Positions 46,127-55,600 of a stretch of 64,000 bases of DNA are shown here, one piece after another. The stretch comes from JADJNY01 sp046349615. Lineage in GTDB: Bacteria > Planctomycetota > UBA1135 > GCA-002686595. Both the position numbers and the translations under genes were made by a program. The notes below the pieces were generated by a model. The model was not told the origin of the DNA, did no database searches, and saw only the letters and a list, made by a program, of their open reading frames with translations. Within the stretch, counting starts at the first letter, position 1. Each line of letters opens with the position of its first letter. The stretch is taken from assembly GCA_046349615.1 (NCBI GenBank), contig JAXMBZ010000001.1:186001-250000 (forward strand), written 5' to 3'.

Positions 46127-46543
46127 ATGAGCCCCGTCATGGCCAAGCGCCGCTCCGACACGCCGCCCGCGCTCTCCGACGCCGAATGGAAGGTGATGCG
46201 CGCCCTCTGGGCCCGTCATCCCGCCACCGCGCGCGAGCTGCTCGACGCGCTCGCCGCGGACACGGGCTGGGCGTACACGACGCTGCGCACGCTGCTCGCG
46301 CGACTCGTCGAGAAGGGCGCCGTGTCCGAGTCGAAGGAGGACGGCACGAGCGTCTACGAGCCGCTCCTGCGCGAGGAGAAAGCGCGTGCGAGCGCCGTGC
46401 GCGGGTTGCTCGAGCGCGCGTTCGACGGCGGCTTCGGCTCGCTCGTGCACTTCATGCTCGAGAACGAAGAGCTCTCCTCCCGCGACCGCGCCGAGCTCGA
46501 GCGCATGCTCGCGGAGTCGAAGAAGAAGGGGAGCCGCTCGTGA
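46127..46543 (+). CDS. BlaI/MecI-family transcriptional repressor
   Basis: A 138-residue winged-helix repressor (LSDAEWKVMRALWARHPATARELLDAL, WAYTTLRTLLARLVEKGAV, YEPLLREEKARAS) with a helical dimerisation tail. Either ATG 46127 or ATG 46139 could be the start; neither has a Shine-Dalgarno, and the operator palindrome ends five bases before the first. The stop overlaps the next start (GTGA), so it is coupled to the M56 peptidase gene. In the classic system the membrane peptidase signals cleavage of the repressor. Here the target genes are not beta-lactamases, so the inducing signal is unknown. Confidence 0.93.
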   Translation: MSPVMAKRRSDTPPALSDAEWKVMRALWARHPATARELLDALAADTGWAYTTLRTLLARLVEKGAVSESKEDGTSVYEPLLREEKARASAVRGLLERAFDGGFGSLVHFMLENEELSSRDRAELERMLAESKKKGSRS

Positions 46544-47649
46544 TCGGCGCGTGGTGGAGCTGGATGCTGGGCGTCTCGCTGCAGGCGGGCCTCCTGCTCG
46601 CGCTCGTCCTCGCGCTCGACCTCGTCCTGCGGCGCCGCGGCTGGATCGCGGTGCGCGTCGCGCTGTGGAGCGCGCTCCTCCTGCGCTTCGCCTTGCCGCC
46701 GGAGTTCGGCGCGCCGTGGAGCCTCTCCGCGCGGGTCGCGCGCACGGCCGAGCTCGACTGGAGCGCGGTCGCCGCGGCCCCGACCTCGGCGGCGAGCGGG
46801 TGGATCTTCGCAGCGTGGCTCGCGGGAGTCGCGCTCGTGCTCGCGCGCTCGCTTCGCGCGCGCCGGCGCCTCGCGGCGCTCGTCGAATCCGCTGCTCCCG
46901 CGCCGCGCGCGGTCGAGCTGGAATTCGCGGCCTGCGCGCGGCGCATGGGCCTCGCTCGCGTGCCCGAGCTCCGCGTCGACCCGGCGTTCGGCGGACCGGC
47001 GGTCGTCGTGCTCGGCGCGCGCGCGATCGTCGTGCTCCCGCCTTCGCTCCTCGGCGACGACGCGCGGGAAGAGCGCGAGCACGCATTGCTCCACGAGCTC
47101 GCGCACCTCGCTCGTCGCGACCCGCTCGCCGCGCGCGTCGTCGAGTTCGCGCAGGCGTTCCTGTGGTTCCATCCCGCGGCGTGGCTCGCGCGCCGGCGGC
47201 TCGCGGAGCTGCGCGAGCTCGGGGCCGACGCGCGAGTCGCGCGCGAACTCGGTGAACGCGCCTCCGAGTACCGCGCCTCGTTGCTCGCGGCCGCGGAGCG
47301 CGCGCTGCTGCGCCCCGCGCCCGTCGGAGCGACCGCGTTCGTCTCGACGAGCAGCTTGCTCCTCCTGCGTCTCGCGCGGCTCGAGCATCCGATCCGCCGT
47401 TCGCCGCGTGTCGAGCGCGCCGCGGGCGCGAGCGCGTTCGCGGCGCTCGCCCTCTTCGTCCTTCCGATGGCGTGCGAACTCCCGCGCGTCGCCGGGCTCG
47501 ACCCCGTCGTCCAGCGCGCGCTCGAGCGACTCCAACGCGCCGTCGACGCCGACGAGCGTCAGAACTGCCTCGAGGTGCAGGCCGCGGCGCGCGTGCTGCA
47601 GGCGCACCAGATGCTGACGGGTGAGGACCTGACCGCGCGCATCCACTGA
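46540..47649 (+). CDS. M56 (BlaR1/MecR1-type) membrane metallopeptidase without sensor domain
   Basis: A 369-residue membrane protein with a GTG start overlapping the repressor stop by four bases. Membrane helices lie at about 3-28, 38-52 and 85-105. The zinc site HELAH sits in EREHALLHELAHLARRDPLA, with a downstream Glu in RRLAELRELGADARVA. A further helix lies near residue 295-310. The C-terminus is only about 60 residues (CELPRVAGLDPVV...), so the penicillin-binding sensor domain of BlaR1 is absent. The pair with BlaI is therefore a stress or envelope switch with an unidentified sensor, or the short tail itself is the sensor. Confidence 0.9.
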   Translation: MIGAWWSWMLGVSLQAGLLLALVLALDLVLRRRGWIAVRVALWSALLLRFALPPEFGAPWSLSARVARTAELDWSAVAAAPTSAASGWIFAAWLAGVALVLARSLRARRRLAALVESAAPAPRAVELEFAACARRMGLARVPELRVDPAFGGPAVVVLGARAIVVLPPSLLGDDAREEREHALLHELAHLARRDPLAARVVEFAQAFLWFHPAAWLARRRLAELRELGADARVARELGERASEYRASLLAAAERALLRPAPVGATAFVSTSSLLLLRLARLEHPIRRSPRVERAAGASAFAALALFVLPMACELPRVAGLDPVVQRALERLQRAVDADERQNCLEVQAAARVLQAHQMLTGEDLTARIH

Positions 47650-47651
47650 CG

Positions 47652-47700
47652 GACGAGCGACGCTCGTCGCCGACGAACACTCCGCGAGCGCATCGCGGAG
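47652..47700 (+). terminator. two hairpins after the M56 gene
   Basis: A 6-bp hairpin (47652-47657 with 47663-47668) and a 7-bp hairpin (47680-47686 with 47694-47700) lie between the M56 peptidase stop and the DUF1579 gene. Both lack U-tracts. Confidence 0.4.
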
Positions 47701-47783
47701 CCGACCGAACACCGTGCGCATTCCACGCACGGAGACCCGCGCGCGAACGCAGCGCGCACGAACGCCACGGAGAAGGAGATCGA

Positions 47784-48428
47784 ATGCAGCTCACGAATCG
47801 GATCGCCTGGTGCGGGCTCGGGCTCGCCGCACTCGTCGTCGCGGCCTATGCGGCGCCGCAGGGCGACAAGAAGGACGCGAAGAAGCCGCTCGCGCCCCAG
47901 TTCGCCGCCGACGGCATGCAGCGCTGGATGGAGGTCAACAAGACCGATCACCATCACACGAAGCTCGCCGAGTGGATCGGCACGTGGGACACCGAGATCC
48001 AGATGCGCATGGGCGGCCCGGGCTCGCCTCCGAGCGTCTCGAAGGGCAAGGCGACGTTCGCGTGGCTCGTCGAGAACCGCTGGTTGAAGCAGGAATCCGA
48101 GGGCGATCTCGACCTCGGCGGGATGAAGCTGAAGGTGAAGACCTTCGGGATGATGGGCTTCGATCGCTACAAGCAGAAGTACGTCGGCACCGCCTGCGAC
48201 TCGATGACGACCGACCTGCGGCCGTTCGAAGGCAACTTCGACGCGACGGACAAGACGCTCATCCTCTGGGGTCCGATGGACGAGCCGATGTCGGGCGAAC
48301 ACGACAAGACGGTCAAGTACGTCTGGCGCTTCCCCGCGCCCGACAAGATGGTCTACGAAGTCCACGACATGTCGATCGGCGAGGAGAACACGAAGGTGTT
48401 CGAGATCGCCTACACGCGCTCGAAGTGA
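47784..48428 (+). CDS. exported DUF1579 family protein
   Basis: A 214-residue protein with a signal peptide (RIAWCGLGLAALVVAAYA) and a good AGAAGGAGA ribosome site. The body has DUF1579 features: HTKLAEWIGTWDTEI, TFAWLVENRWLKQE, GMMGFDRYKQKYVG. The family is a beta-barrel of unknown function, possibly ligand binding. It is followed after eight bases by an SRPBCC gene on the same strand, so the two probably form an operon. Confidence 0.88.
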   Translation: MQLTNRIAWCGLGLAALVVAAYAAPQGDKKDAKKPLAPQFAADGMQRWMEVNKTDHHHTKLAEWIGTWDTEIQMRMGGPGSPPSVSKGKATFAWLVENRWLKQESEGDLDLGGMKLKVKTFGMMGFDRYKQKYVGTACDSMTTDLRPFEGNFDATDKTLILWGPMDEPMSGEHDKTVKYVWRFPAPDKMVYEVHDMSIGEENTKVFEIAYTRSK

Positions 48429-48435
48429 GGCCGCG

Positions 48436-48900
48436 ATGAAGGTCGAGCACACCGAGACGTTCCGCTGCCCGTCGCGCGTCCTCTGGAGCTGGATCGACGA
48501 CGTCGAGAAGAGCAAGCAGTGGTTGCGCGGTCTCGAGGAGGTCGTGCCGCTCGACCCCGGACCGAAGCGCCCCGGTTGGCGCGCGAAACTGCGGATCCGC
48601 GAGGGCGGGCGCGTGCAGGAATACGAGCAGGAGATCGTCGACTACGAGCCCGGCCGGCGCTTCCACATGACCATGGTGGGCGGCGCGTTGAAGGGCTGCG
48701 TCATCGACGTCGACTACGTGCTCACGGACCTCGGCGACGGCACGACGCGGCTCGACTACGCGTGCGGCGCGAAGACGAACGGCGTGATGCGCATCTTCGG
48801 CTTGCTCTTCGCGATCTTCGGCCGGCTGCAGCTCCGCTCGTTCTTCAAGAAGTTGAAGGCGCTCGCGGAGGGCGAGGCGCGCACGGGGTTCGCGCGCTGA
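48436..48900 (+). CDS. SRPBCC (START-like) family protein
   Basis: A 154-residue cytoplasmic protein of the polyketide-cyclase/START-like fold: it opens VEHTETFRCPSRVLWSWIDDVEKSKQWLRGL and ends with a long C-terminal helix (FGRLQLRSFFKKLKALAEGE). These proteins bind hydrophobic ligands in a deep pocket; the ligand is not predictable. ATG 48436 lies eight bases after the DUF1579 stop. A strong hairpin follows. Confidence 0.88.
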   Translation: MKVEHTETFRCPSRVLWSWIDDVEKSKQWLRGLEEVVPLDPGPKRPGWRAKLRIREGGRVQEYEQEIVDYEPGRRFHMTMVGGALKGCVIDVDYVLTDLGDGTTRLDYACGAKTNGVMRIFGLLFAIFGRLQLRSFFKKLKALAEGEARTGFAR

Positions 48901-48920
48901 CCCGCGCGGCGGAAAGGGAA

Positions 48921-48954
48921 CGAGGAGGAGGACCGTCACCGGCCCTCCTCCTCG
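48921..48954 (+). terminator. terminator hairpin after the SRPBCC gene
   Basis: An 11-bp stem (48921-48931 with 48944-48954), with CCG/CGG inside, is followed by GCTTCGTCTTCG. It lies 20 bases after the stop and probably ends the DUF1579-SRPBCC transcript. Confidence 0.6.
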
Positions 48955-49830
48955 GCTTCGTCTTCGAAACGTCTGCCCGCTCCGCGCGTCGCTCCCGCTC
49001 CGCGAATGGGTTGCGGAACGGGCTCGATCGCGCGGGCGGTCCTCGTCGGAGCACACGCGGACCCGCGAACTCTCTTCACTCGGTTCGGGGTCCGCGCGCG
49101 ATCGCTCGCGACGGGATCGATGCGCGGCGTGGGGCCGCGAGGCTCGTGCGCGCGCTCCGGAAGCGGCGCGCTCCGAGGTTCGAATTGTCAGTCCGCGTCC
49201 TCGCGTCGAAGACGCGCGAGCGCGGCGCGCAGGGCTTGCTCGGTATGAGTCGTTTCGATTTCCCCGCGGCCGTAAGAGGGTCGTGAGGGACTCGTCCGCG
49301 CGCGTATCGCGTGCACGCGCCGCGTGCGCACGGCGCACGGGTGAGCGAGGGGCGGCCGCGAGCGAAGGGAAGGGCTCGGCCCCCTGCCGTTTTTTTTCGC
49401 AGAACCTGGCGGTCGTGTTCGCGCCGTGCGTGTCTACGCCGGGCGCCCGACGAGGCGCTGCCGGATTCGCGTCGCCCGCGGGGGAGGGCCAGGGTCGCCG
49501 GTGGTGACCGCCGTCCGAGAGCGGCGTGTCGCCAAGAGGGACCGGTCCCGCTCGCATGGCTCTCTCCCGCGGCGACGTTTCGGCCCGTCGGTCCTTCCTC
49601 GACCGCGCGCGCTCGCTCCCGCGCCGCGGCAGCGGCCTCGCCCGCGACCGGACGGCACCGACGCACCGGCGGGCGGAGGGACTCACCCACGATCTCCCGG
49701 CCGGGGCGAGCGGGGTCCGCGGAGTTCGACCCGTGCTCCCCGCGGGTCGCGGCGGGGGGGACCTCGTGGACTTCGATCTCCGGCTCGTTGCGCTCCGTCG
49801 CGGGACCGGTGATCCTCTCCGACCGCCCGC
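48955..49830. other. 876-base region without a convincing gene
   Basis: All open frames here are Arg/Ala/Ser-rich and match no family I know. It contains an oligo-T stretch (listed at 49354-49397) that looks like a terminator, so a small RNA may end there. The final 20 bases hold the start region of the 49831 gene, including an in-frame TGA at 49810 that prevents a longer start. Confidence 0.5.
49354..49397 (+). terminator. orphan intrinsic-terminator-like element with T8
   Basis: A stem of eight pairs with a 2-base bulge (49354-49363 with 49374-49381) is followed within nine bases by eight T residues (49390-49397). No gene ends nearby on the plus strand. Confidence 0.45.
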
Positions 49831-52635
49831 GTGACCCACACTGATCCCCAACACGGTCGCGGCGTGTCTCGGTCCGACCCTGCGCGCGCGCTCGACGAGA
49901 TCGCGGCCCAGCAGCGACTCCTGCGCAGCGTCACGGCGCTGGAAGAGCCCCTGCGCTCGACGCTCTTGCGCCGCCATCACCACGGTCTGACCGTCGAGGA
50001 GATCGCGCACGCCGACGGCGTGCCTCCGGCGACGGTGCGCGCGCGACTGCGCCGCGCGCACGAACTCCTCGACGAGGAGTGGAACGATCGCGACGAGAAC
50101 GGGAACCGGATCGGTTTGCCCCTCGTCGCGTTCTGGGACTCTGCGCGGCGGTTCGCGCGCGATCGACGGGCGTGGTTCGGCAACGCTCGGGTCGCGCCGT
50201 GGATCACGTGGTCGCTCGGCGTGACGGCGCTCGTCGTGGTGCTGTTCTCTCCGTTCGGCCCGCTCCGCTTCGGTGCGGATCGAGGCCGCGGAGCCGCGGT
50301 GAGCGCGGCGTCGCGCGAGGCCGACGAAGGTGTCGCGGGAGCCCGAGTCGGACCCGTCGCGACCGGCGCGCGCTCCAACGCCGTCGCCATCGCGCCGCCG
50401 ATCGCCGCCGAGGAGCCCGCTTCGAACGCGGAGGTTCGTGTGCACGCGCGCTTCGTCGACGAAGATCGGCACACGATCGGCGGAGCGCGCCTGCTCCTCG
50501 TCGAGTCGATCACGGGGCGGCCGGTCGAGGGTGGGCCGAGCAAGAGCTCCGATCCCGACGGCGAGGTCGAGCTGGGGCTCGATCCGTCGCGGCAGAGCCA
50601 CCCGAGCGAGTTCGACCGCGCGGTGCAGTTCGTCCTGCGCGCGGAGGCCCACCGTCGCGCGCCGCGGGAGCTGAGCGTGTTCGCGATTCCCGGTGATCGA
50701 GTCGAGCTCGGCGACATCTTGCTTCCGCGAGCCGGCGTCGTCACGGGGCGCGTGCTCGATCCGGACGGGCGACCGCTCGTGAACACCGAGGTGCGTCTCA
50801 CTCACCCCGACCTGGACGCGGACGAACAAACGCGCTTCCCCGACCTGCTGCCCGCACTGCACCAGGTGCTGCTCGCGGGCTGGACCGATGCGGAAGGACG
50901 CTTTCGTTTCGAGGGCATCGCGCCCGGCACGTACCGTGCGTGGGCGCTTCCTCCGCGTTTTCTCGGGCGCGCGTCGCATGCGATCGAGGTCAGGGCCGAG
51001 GAGGAGACGCGCACCGAGGACCTGATCGTGCAGTCGCCGGAGACCGAGCATTGCGGCGTCGTCGTCGACGAACACGGCGCACCGGTCTATCGCGCGCGCG
51101 TGGACCGGCGTCACGACGGCGTCTGGGAGCTCATCGGCTTCACCGACACCGAAGGGCGGTTCCAGGTCGAGCTCGATCGCAGCGGGCTCGACGACCTGCA
51201 TGTCTGGGCGCCGAGGGGGGAGGCCGGCGCCGTCCTCTGTCTCGGCGTCGAGGCGACGTCGAAGGAGGGACGCTACGTGCTGCCCGCCGCGCGTGCCGCG
51301 CGGTTCCTCGTGCGCGACGCCGAGGGACGGCCCGTCGTCGGAGCGCAATGGAAGCAGACGTACGACGAGTTCCTCGAGATCGACTCGGGAACCTCCGCCG
51401 ACGGAACGATCTCCCTCGCACGCCCCGCCGTCTACTTCGGGCTGCGCGTCACCGCGCCCGGGCACGCGACGCGGACGTGGCGCTTCACGAGCCCCGAGCG
51501 CCTCGAGGAAGAGACCGTGCTCGTGCTCGAGACCGCACCGACCCTCCGCGGTCGTGTCGACGACGCGCGCGGAGCGCCGATCGGCGACGCGCTCGTGCAG
51601 CTCTGGCGGCTCGCGGCACCCGACACCTTGGAGCGCACGACGCATTTCCCGCAGCGGTTCGACTCGACCGTGGAGTGGGAGCGGGTGACGACGGCCGCGG
51701 ACGGCACGTTCGAGTTCACCTTGCGCGGCTCCGAGACGCGCGCGCTCACCGTCGCGTTCGGGCAGCGCATCGCGCACGTCGAGGAACCGATCGATCCGCG
51801 CGACGCCGGCACGTTCCATGTGCTCCGGCTCGCCGAGCCGGGCGTGCTCGTGGGGCGGCTGCTCCTGCCCGTCGGCGTGCCGCGCACGGGGCAGTGGGTG
51901 GGCATCTGCTTCGGCGACCAGATCGTGCACGCGCAGTGCGTCGGCGCGAACGGTACGTTCCGCTTCGAAGGGCTCGCGCCCGGCCGATGGTGGATCCACC
52001 GTCTCGTCGGAGACGTGGTCGGAAGGCCCGGGCGCGCTCCTCTCCGCCCGCCCGCGCGCACCGTGGAGATCGAGGCCGGGCGAACGACGACGTTCGTGCT
52101 CGACCTGCGGAACGAACAGCCGGCGCACGTCGTCGGGAAGTTCACGATGCCCGGCGTGGAACCACGCGGATGGAGCGCGATGTTCACCGCGAACGAGGCG
52201 GAGTCGTGGAGCCGGCCGCACGCGCACCTGCTCGACGCCAAGGGCGGATTCGACCTCGACGACCTCGAGCCGGGGCGCGGGACGCTCGTGCTCGTCGACA
52301 CCTGCGACCGCGAGGTTCGACGCGAAGTCCGCATGCCGATCGAGCTCGACTCCGGTCCGCGCGAGCTCCAGGTCGACGTGCCGACGGCGCGGCTCTCGCT
52401 GCGCGCACGCGGCGGCGCGCACGGTCTCGCGATCACCGGGCGCGGCTCGCGCGGAGTGAGCGTGATCACGCGGCTGTCGGCGAGCGCGCTCTCGAAACCG
52501 ATCGAGCTCGTCGTCCCGGCGACGCGGCTCGAGCTCCATGCGCTCGATGCGCGAGGTGCCGTGCTCGACCCGGTGCTCGGCGAGGTCGACGCGACGGCGG
52601 GGACGCGGGTCGAGCTCGACGCCGTCGACCGTTGA
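49831..52635 (+). CDS. membrane-anchored sigma-region-4-like protein with carboxypeptidase-regulatory repeats
   Basis: A 934-residue protein with a GTG start at 49831; an in-frame stop at 49810 rules out a longer form. Residues about 20-85 match sigma region 4 (LEEPLRSTLLRRHHHGLTVEEIAHADGV, ATVRARLRRAHELL), but region 2 is absent. A single membrane helix lies at about 123-143 (ITWSLGVTALVVVLFSPF). The remainder, about 790 residues, holds at least five carboxypeptidase-regulatory-like beta units (GVVTGRVLDPDGRPLVNTEVRL, CGVVVDEHGAPVYRARV, FLVRDAEGRPVVGAQW, LRGRVDDARGAPIGDALV, LVGRLLLPVGVP). Topology would leave the DNA-binding-like part in the cytoplasm and the repeats outside. It could be a one-protein sensor or a truncated sigma fusion. 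Confidence 0.8.
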   Translation: MTHTDPQHGRGVSRSDPARALDEIAAQQRLLRSVTALEEPLRSTLLRRHHHGLTVEEIAHADGVPPATVRARLRRAHELLDEEWNDRDENGNRIGLPLVAFWDSARRFARDRRAWFGNARVAPWITWSLGVTALVVVLFSPFGPLRFGADRGRGAAVSAASREADEGVAGARVGPVATGARSNAVAIAPPIAAEEPASNAEVRVHARFVDEDRHTIGGARLLLVESITGRPVEGGPSKSSDPDGEVELGLDPSRQSHPSEFDRAVQFVLRAEAHRRAPRELSVFAIPGDRVELGDILLPRAGVVTGRVLDPDGRPLVNTEVRLTHPDLDADEQTRFPDLLPALHQVLLAGWTDAEGRFRFEGIAPGTYRAWALPPRFLGRASHAIEVRAEEETRTEDLIVQSPETEHCGVVVDEHGAPVYRARVDRRHDGVWELIGFTDTEGRFQVELDRSGLDDLHVWAPRGEAGAVLCLGVEATSKEGRYVLPAARAARFLVRDAEGRPVVGAQWKQTYDEFLEIDSGTSADGTISLARPAVYFGLRVTAPGHATRTWRFTSPERLEEETVLVLETAPTLRGRVDDARGAPIGDALVQLWRLAAPDTLERTTHFPQRFDSTVEWERVTTAADGTFEFTLRGSETRALTVAFGQRIAHVEEPIDPRDAGTFHVLRLAEPGVLVGRLLLPVGVPRTGQWVGICFGDQIVHAQCVGANGTFRFEGLAPGRWWIHRLVGDVVGRPGRAPLRPPARTVEIEAGRTTTFVLDLRNEQPAHVVGKFTMPGVEPRGWSAMFTANEAESWSRPHAHLLDAKGGFDLDDLEPGRGTLVLVDTCDREVRREVRMPIELDSGPRELQVDVPTARLSLRARGGAHGLAITGRGSRGVSVITRLSASALSKPIELVVPATRLELHALDARGAVLDPVLGEVDATAGTRVELDAVDR

Positions 52636-52693
52636 GACTCGCTCGCTCCCTCGCGCCGATCGCGCACGGCGTGATCGGCCGGGAGCTCGCGCG

Positions 52694-55600
52694 TCAGCGG
52701 CCGCCCACTGGGACGCGCTCGATCGAAGGCAGGGTCCGTTCGGGCCGGCCGTGCTCGCGGAAGACGCGCAGCCAGCGCAGGAACTCGTCGGACGCGGGCT
52801 TCGCGGTCGAAACGCGCGATGCGGCGCGCACCGTGCCGGCCTGGTCGAGGAACAAGAGCCAGAGCGAGCGCGCGCGCGACGACGCGGCGGCGTCGGCCTT
52901 CACGTCGCCGCTCGCATCGGGCTTCACGGGCTCGCCGTCTTTCGCGGCCCCGTTCGCGGGCTTCGTGTCGACGTCCTTCGGTGAATCCGCGGGGGGAGGC
53001 GCGGCGCTCGAGCGCACCGCGTGCGCTCGGAGCTCGACCTTCTCGCCGAGCTCCTTGCGCGCCGCGGCCTCGAGCTCCGCGCGCGCCTTCGCACCGAGGC
53101 TCGCCGGAAACGCGACGACGAGCGGCTGCGTCGGTTGCTCACGCCGCATCACGACGGAGAGGTCGCGCAGCCCCCGCGTCGCGCGCTGCACGAACGCCGT
53201 CTCGTCGAGCTCGCTCGCGAACGCCGTCTCGGGCGCGGGCACGACGGCGAGCAGCGTCCCTTGCGGCACGCGCGGGAGCCCGCGCGACGCGACGTTCGCC
53301 GCGTCCCACGGCGCGACCGAGCGCGCGTCGTCGAGCGCGAAGAGCTCCTCCTCGCGTCCCCGCGCGGGCGCGCGACGACTGCGCTCGAGGCGCGAGAGCC
53401 GCAGGTCCTCGACGCGCAGCGCGCCCATCCCGGTCGCGAACCCGATGCGGCCCTCGATCGGCGCTCCGTCGACGGTGACGTAGCGTCCGACGGGCTTCCC
53501 GTCGACGAACGCGCGCAGCACGGGCCCGTCGACGACGAGCGAGAGCCAGAACGTCGAGCGCGGCGCGTCGAAGTGCACGCCGCCCGACGTGCCCGCGACG
53601 AGCCCGCCGTCGCGATCGCGCAGGCCCGTGATCGACCAATTCACGTCCGTGAAGTCGTGCTCCTGCTTCTCGCTCGCGCCGATCGCGTAGTCGAAATCGC
53701 CCGCGCCGAACGAGAAGCGCACGTTGTCGTCGCGCTCGCGAAAGCCGAGCACGACGCAGCCGGAGACGAAGCTCGTCAGGAAGCGCACACGGCAGTCGAG
53801 GCGCCACGAACCGGCGAGGACCCACTCCGGCGCGAGCGCGAAGCAGTCGATCTGCGCGGCGGCGCGGTCGACGGCGGCGAGCCCTTCTCCGGTGCTCGTC
53901 GCTTTCGCCTTCGGCTTTTCGAGCCCGACGACGAGCGCGCCGTCCTCGTCGACGAAGTGACGGCCTTTCGCGCGGCGTTCCTCGTAGCCGGTGAGCCCGG
54001 ACTCGCCCCAGCCGTCGCGCGCGAGCACGTTCGGCGGACCGTCGAACACGACGCTCGGCGCGTCGACGTCGACCGCGGGGAGCGGCGCGAGCTCCGCGAC
54101 GCCGAGCCGTCGAGCGAGCGTCTCGCGTTCGGCGCGCAGCGCGCCCGCCGTGCGCGCGAGCGAGCGCTTCGACGCGTCGTCGACGGCCGCGCCGAGCGTT
54201 TCGAGCGCGGCGAACGTCCGCGGGAGCGCGCTCTGGAACGGCGGCGCTCCGTTGCGCGCGCCCGTGACGGCGTCGAGCTCCGCGCGCACGGCCCACGCGC
54301 TCTCCTTGCGGCCTTCGCGTTCGAGCGCGTCGGCGAACGCGAGCTCGTCCATCGGACGACGCCCGTCGACCGCGAGCGCCCACGTGCCCGCCGCGATCGC
54401 GTTCGCGCGCTCGCCGGCGCGCAGGAAGATCCGCGCTGCGAGCGCCGCCTGCTCCTGACCGAAGCGCGGCTCGGCGCGACTCCGCGTCCACACCCACACG
54501 GGCTCGTCCATCACGGGCGGCGCGTCGGCGCCGCCGACGTCCTCGGTGAACTCGAGCGCCCACGGCTTGCGCGCCTGCCAGTAGAAGCCCGCGACCCACG
54601 GCGTCCAATCGGCGCAGAAGTCCTCGAAGCTCTTCGGCCTTCCGTCGCGTCCGTCGCAGAACGTCGCGAGGAAGTGCTCCTTCGGTTTCTTCGCCGTGCG
54701 CGCCTTCTCCTGGAACACGCGCAACGCGTCGCGGAACAGCAAGCGACCCGACGCGTCCTTGCGCGAGCGCAGGTAGACGTACAGCGCGTTCCCCGCGACG
54801 TAGTTGTCGCGGTAGTCGTCGATCGTGCCCTCGATCAGCTTCGCGAGCTTCGTCGGGTCGCCGTAGCCCTTCACGAACGCGCCCTCGATCGTGCCGATCG
54901 ACGCGTAGTTCTCGACGAACTCCGGCGCGGTCGAAGCTCCGTACGCGCCGCCGGTCCAGACGGCCTTTCCTTCCGCGAGCCACGCGGGGAGGCCGGGATA
55001 GAGCGCGCCGTCGAAGCGGTGCGTGAGCTCGTGCACGAGCCCGTGACCGAGCCCTTCGATCGTCGGCGCGCCGCCGCCGCACGAGAAACGCAGCGTCGTC
55101 GTGTCGCCGCCTTGGAAACCGCCGGCCCACCAGAACGGCGCGCCCTCCGCTTCGAGCCCGGTCGCTTCGGGGACGATGCGCACGAGCCCGGGCTCGTTCG
55201 TGAAGGGATCCGTGCCGTACCAACGCGCGAGCCGCGCGTGGTGGAGCTCGACGGTGCGCGCCGTGCCGAGCAACGTCTCGTAGCCGCAGTCCGTCTCGAT
55301 GCGGTAGCGCGCGTTCGGGCTCACGGCGACGCCGGGGTTCCCGAGCGAGTCGTGCGCGCGCGTGAACGCCTCCGCTTGGTCGGCGTCGAGCTTCTCGAGC
55401 TCCTCGACGGTCCACGGACGCTCGTTCTTGCTCGCGAGTTGCGCGCGCGCCTTCGCGAGCAGCTCGTTCGCCGTCTTCGCGAGCGCGCCGAGGCCCGTCG
55501 GCTTCGGGCCTTGGAGGTCCTTCTCCCAACCGAGCTGCACGCCGAGGCCCGCGAGCACGCGCGCGGCTTCGACCGCTTCCTTCGTGCGCGAGTTCCTCTG

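Noticed and set aside
46101..46130. Full sigma-70 promoter directly before the BlaI gene
   Set aside because: TTGACG is clear but no TATAAT-like box sits 16-18 bases downstream, so only the -35-like box and operator are reported.
49171..49190. tRNA T-loop-like string GAGGTTCGAATTG in the gene-free region
   Set aside because: The flanking bases do not form a T-stem, and no anticodon arm or acceptor stem can be drawn.
49426..49834. Hoped-for sigma region 2 in another frame upstream of 49831
   Set aside because: All three frames were read; none shows the D-(D)L-V-Q-E motif, and the frames are Arg/Pro-rich. A single frameshift therefore does not explain the missing half.
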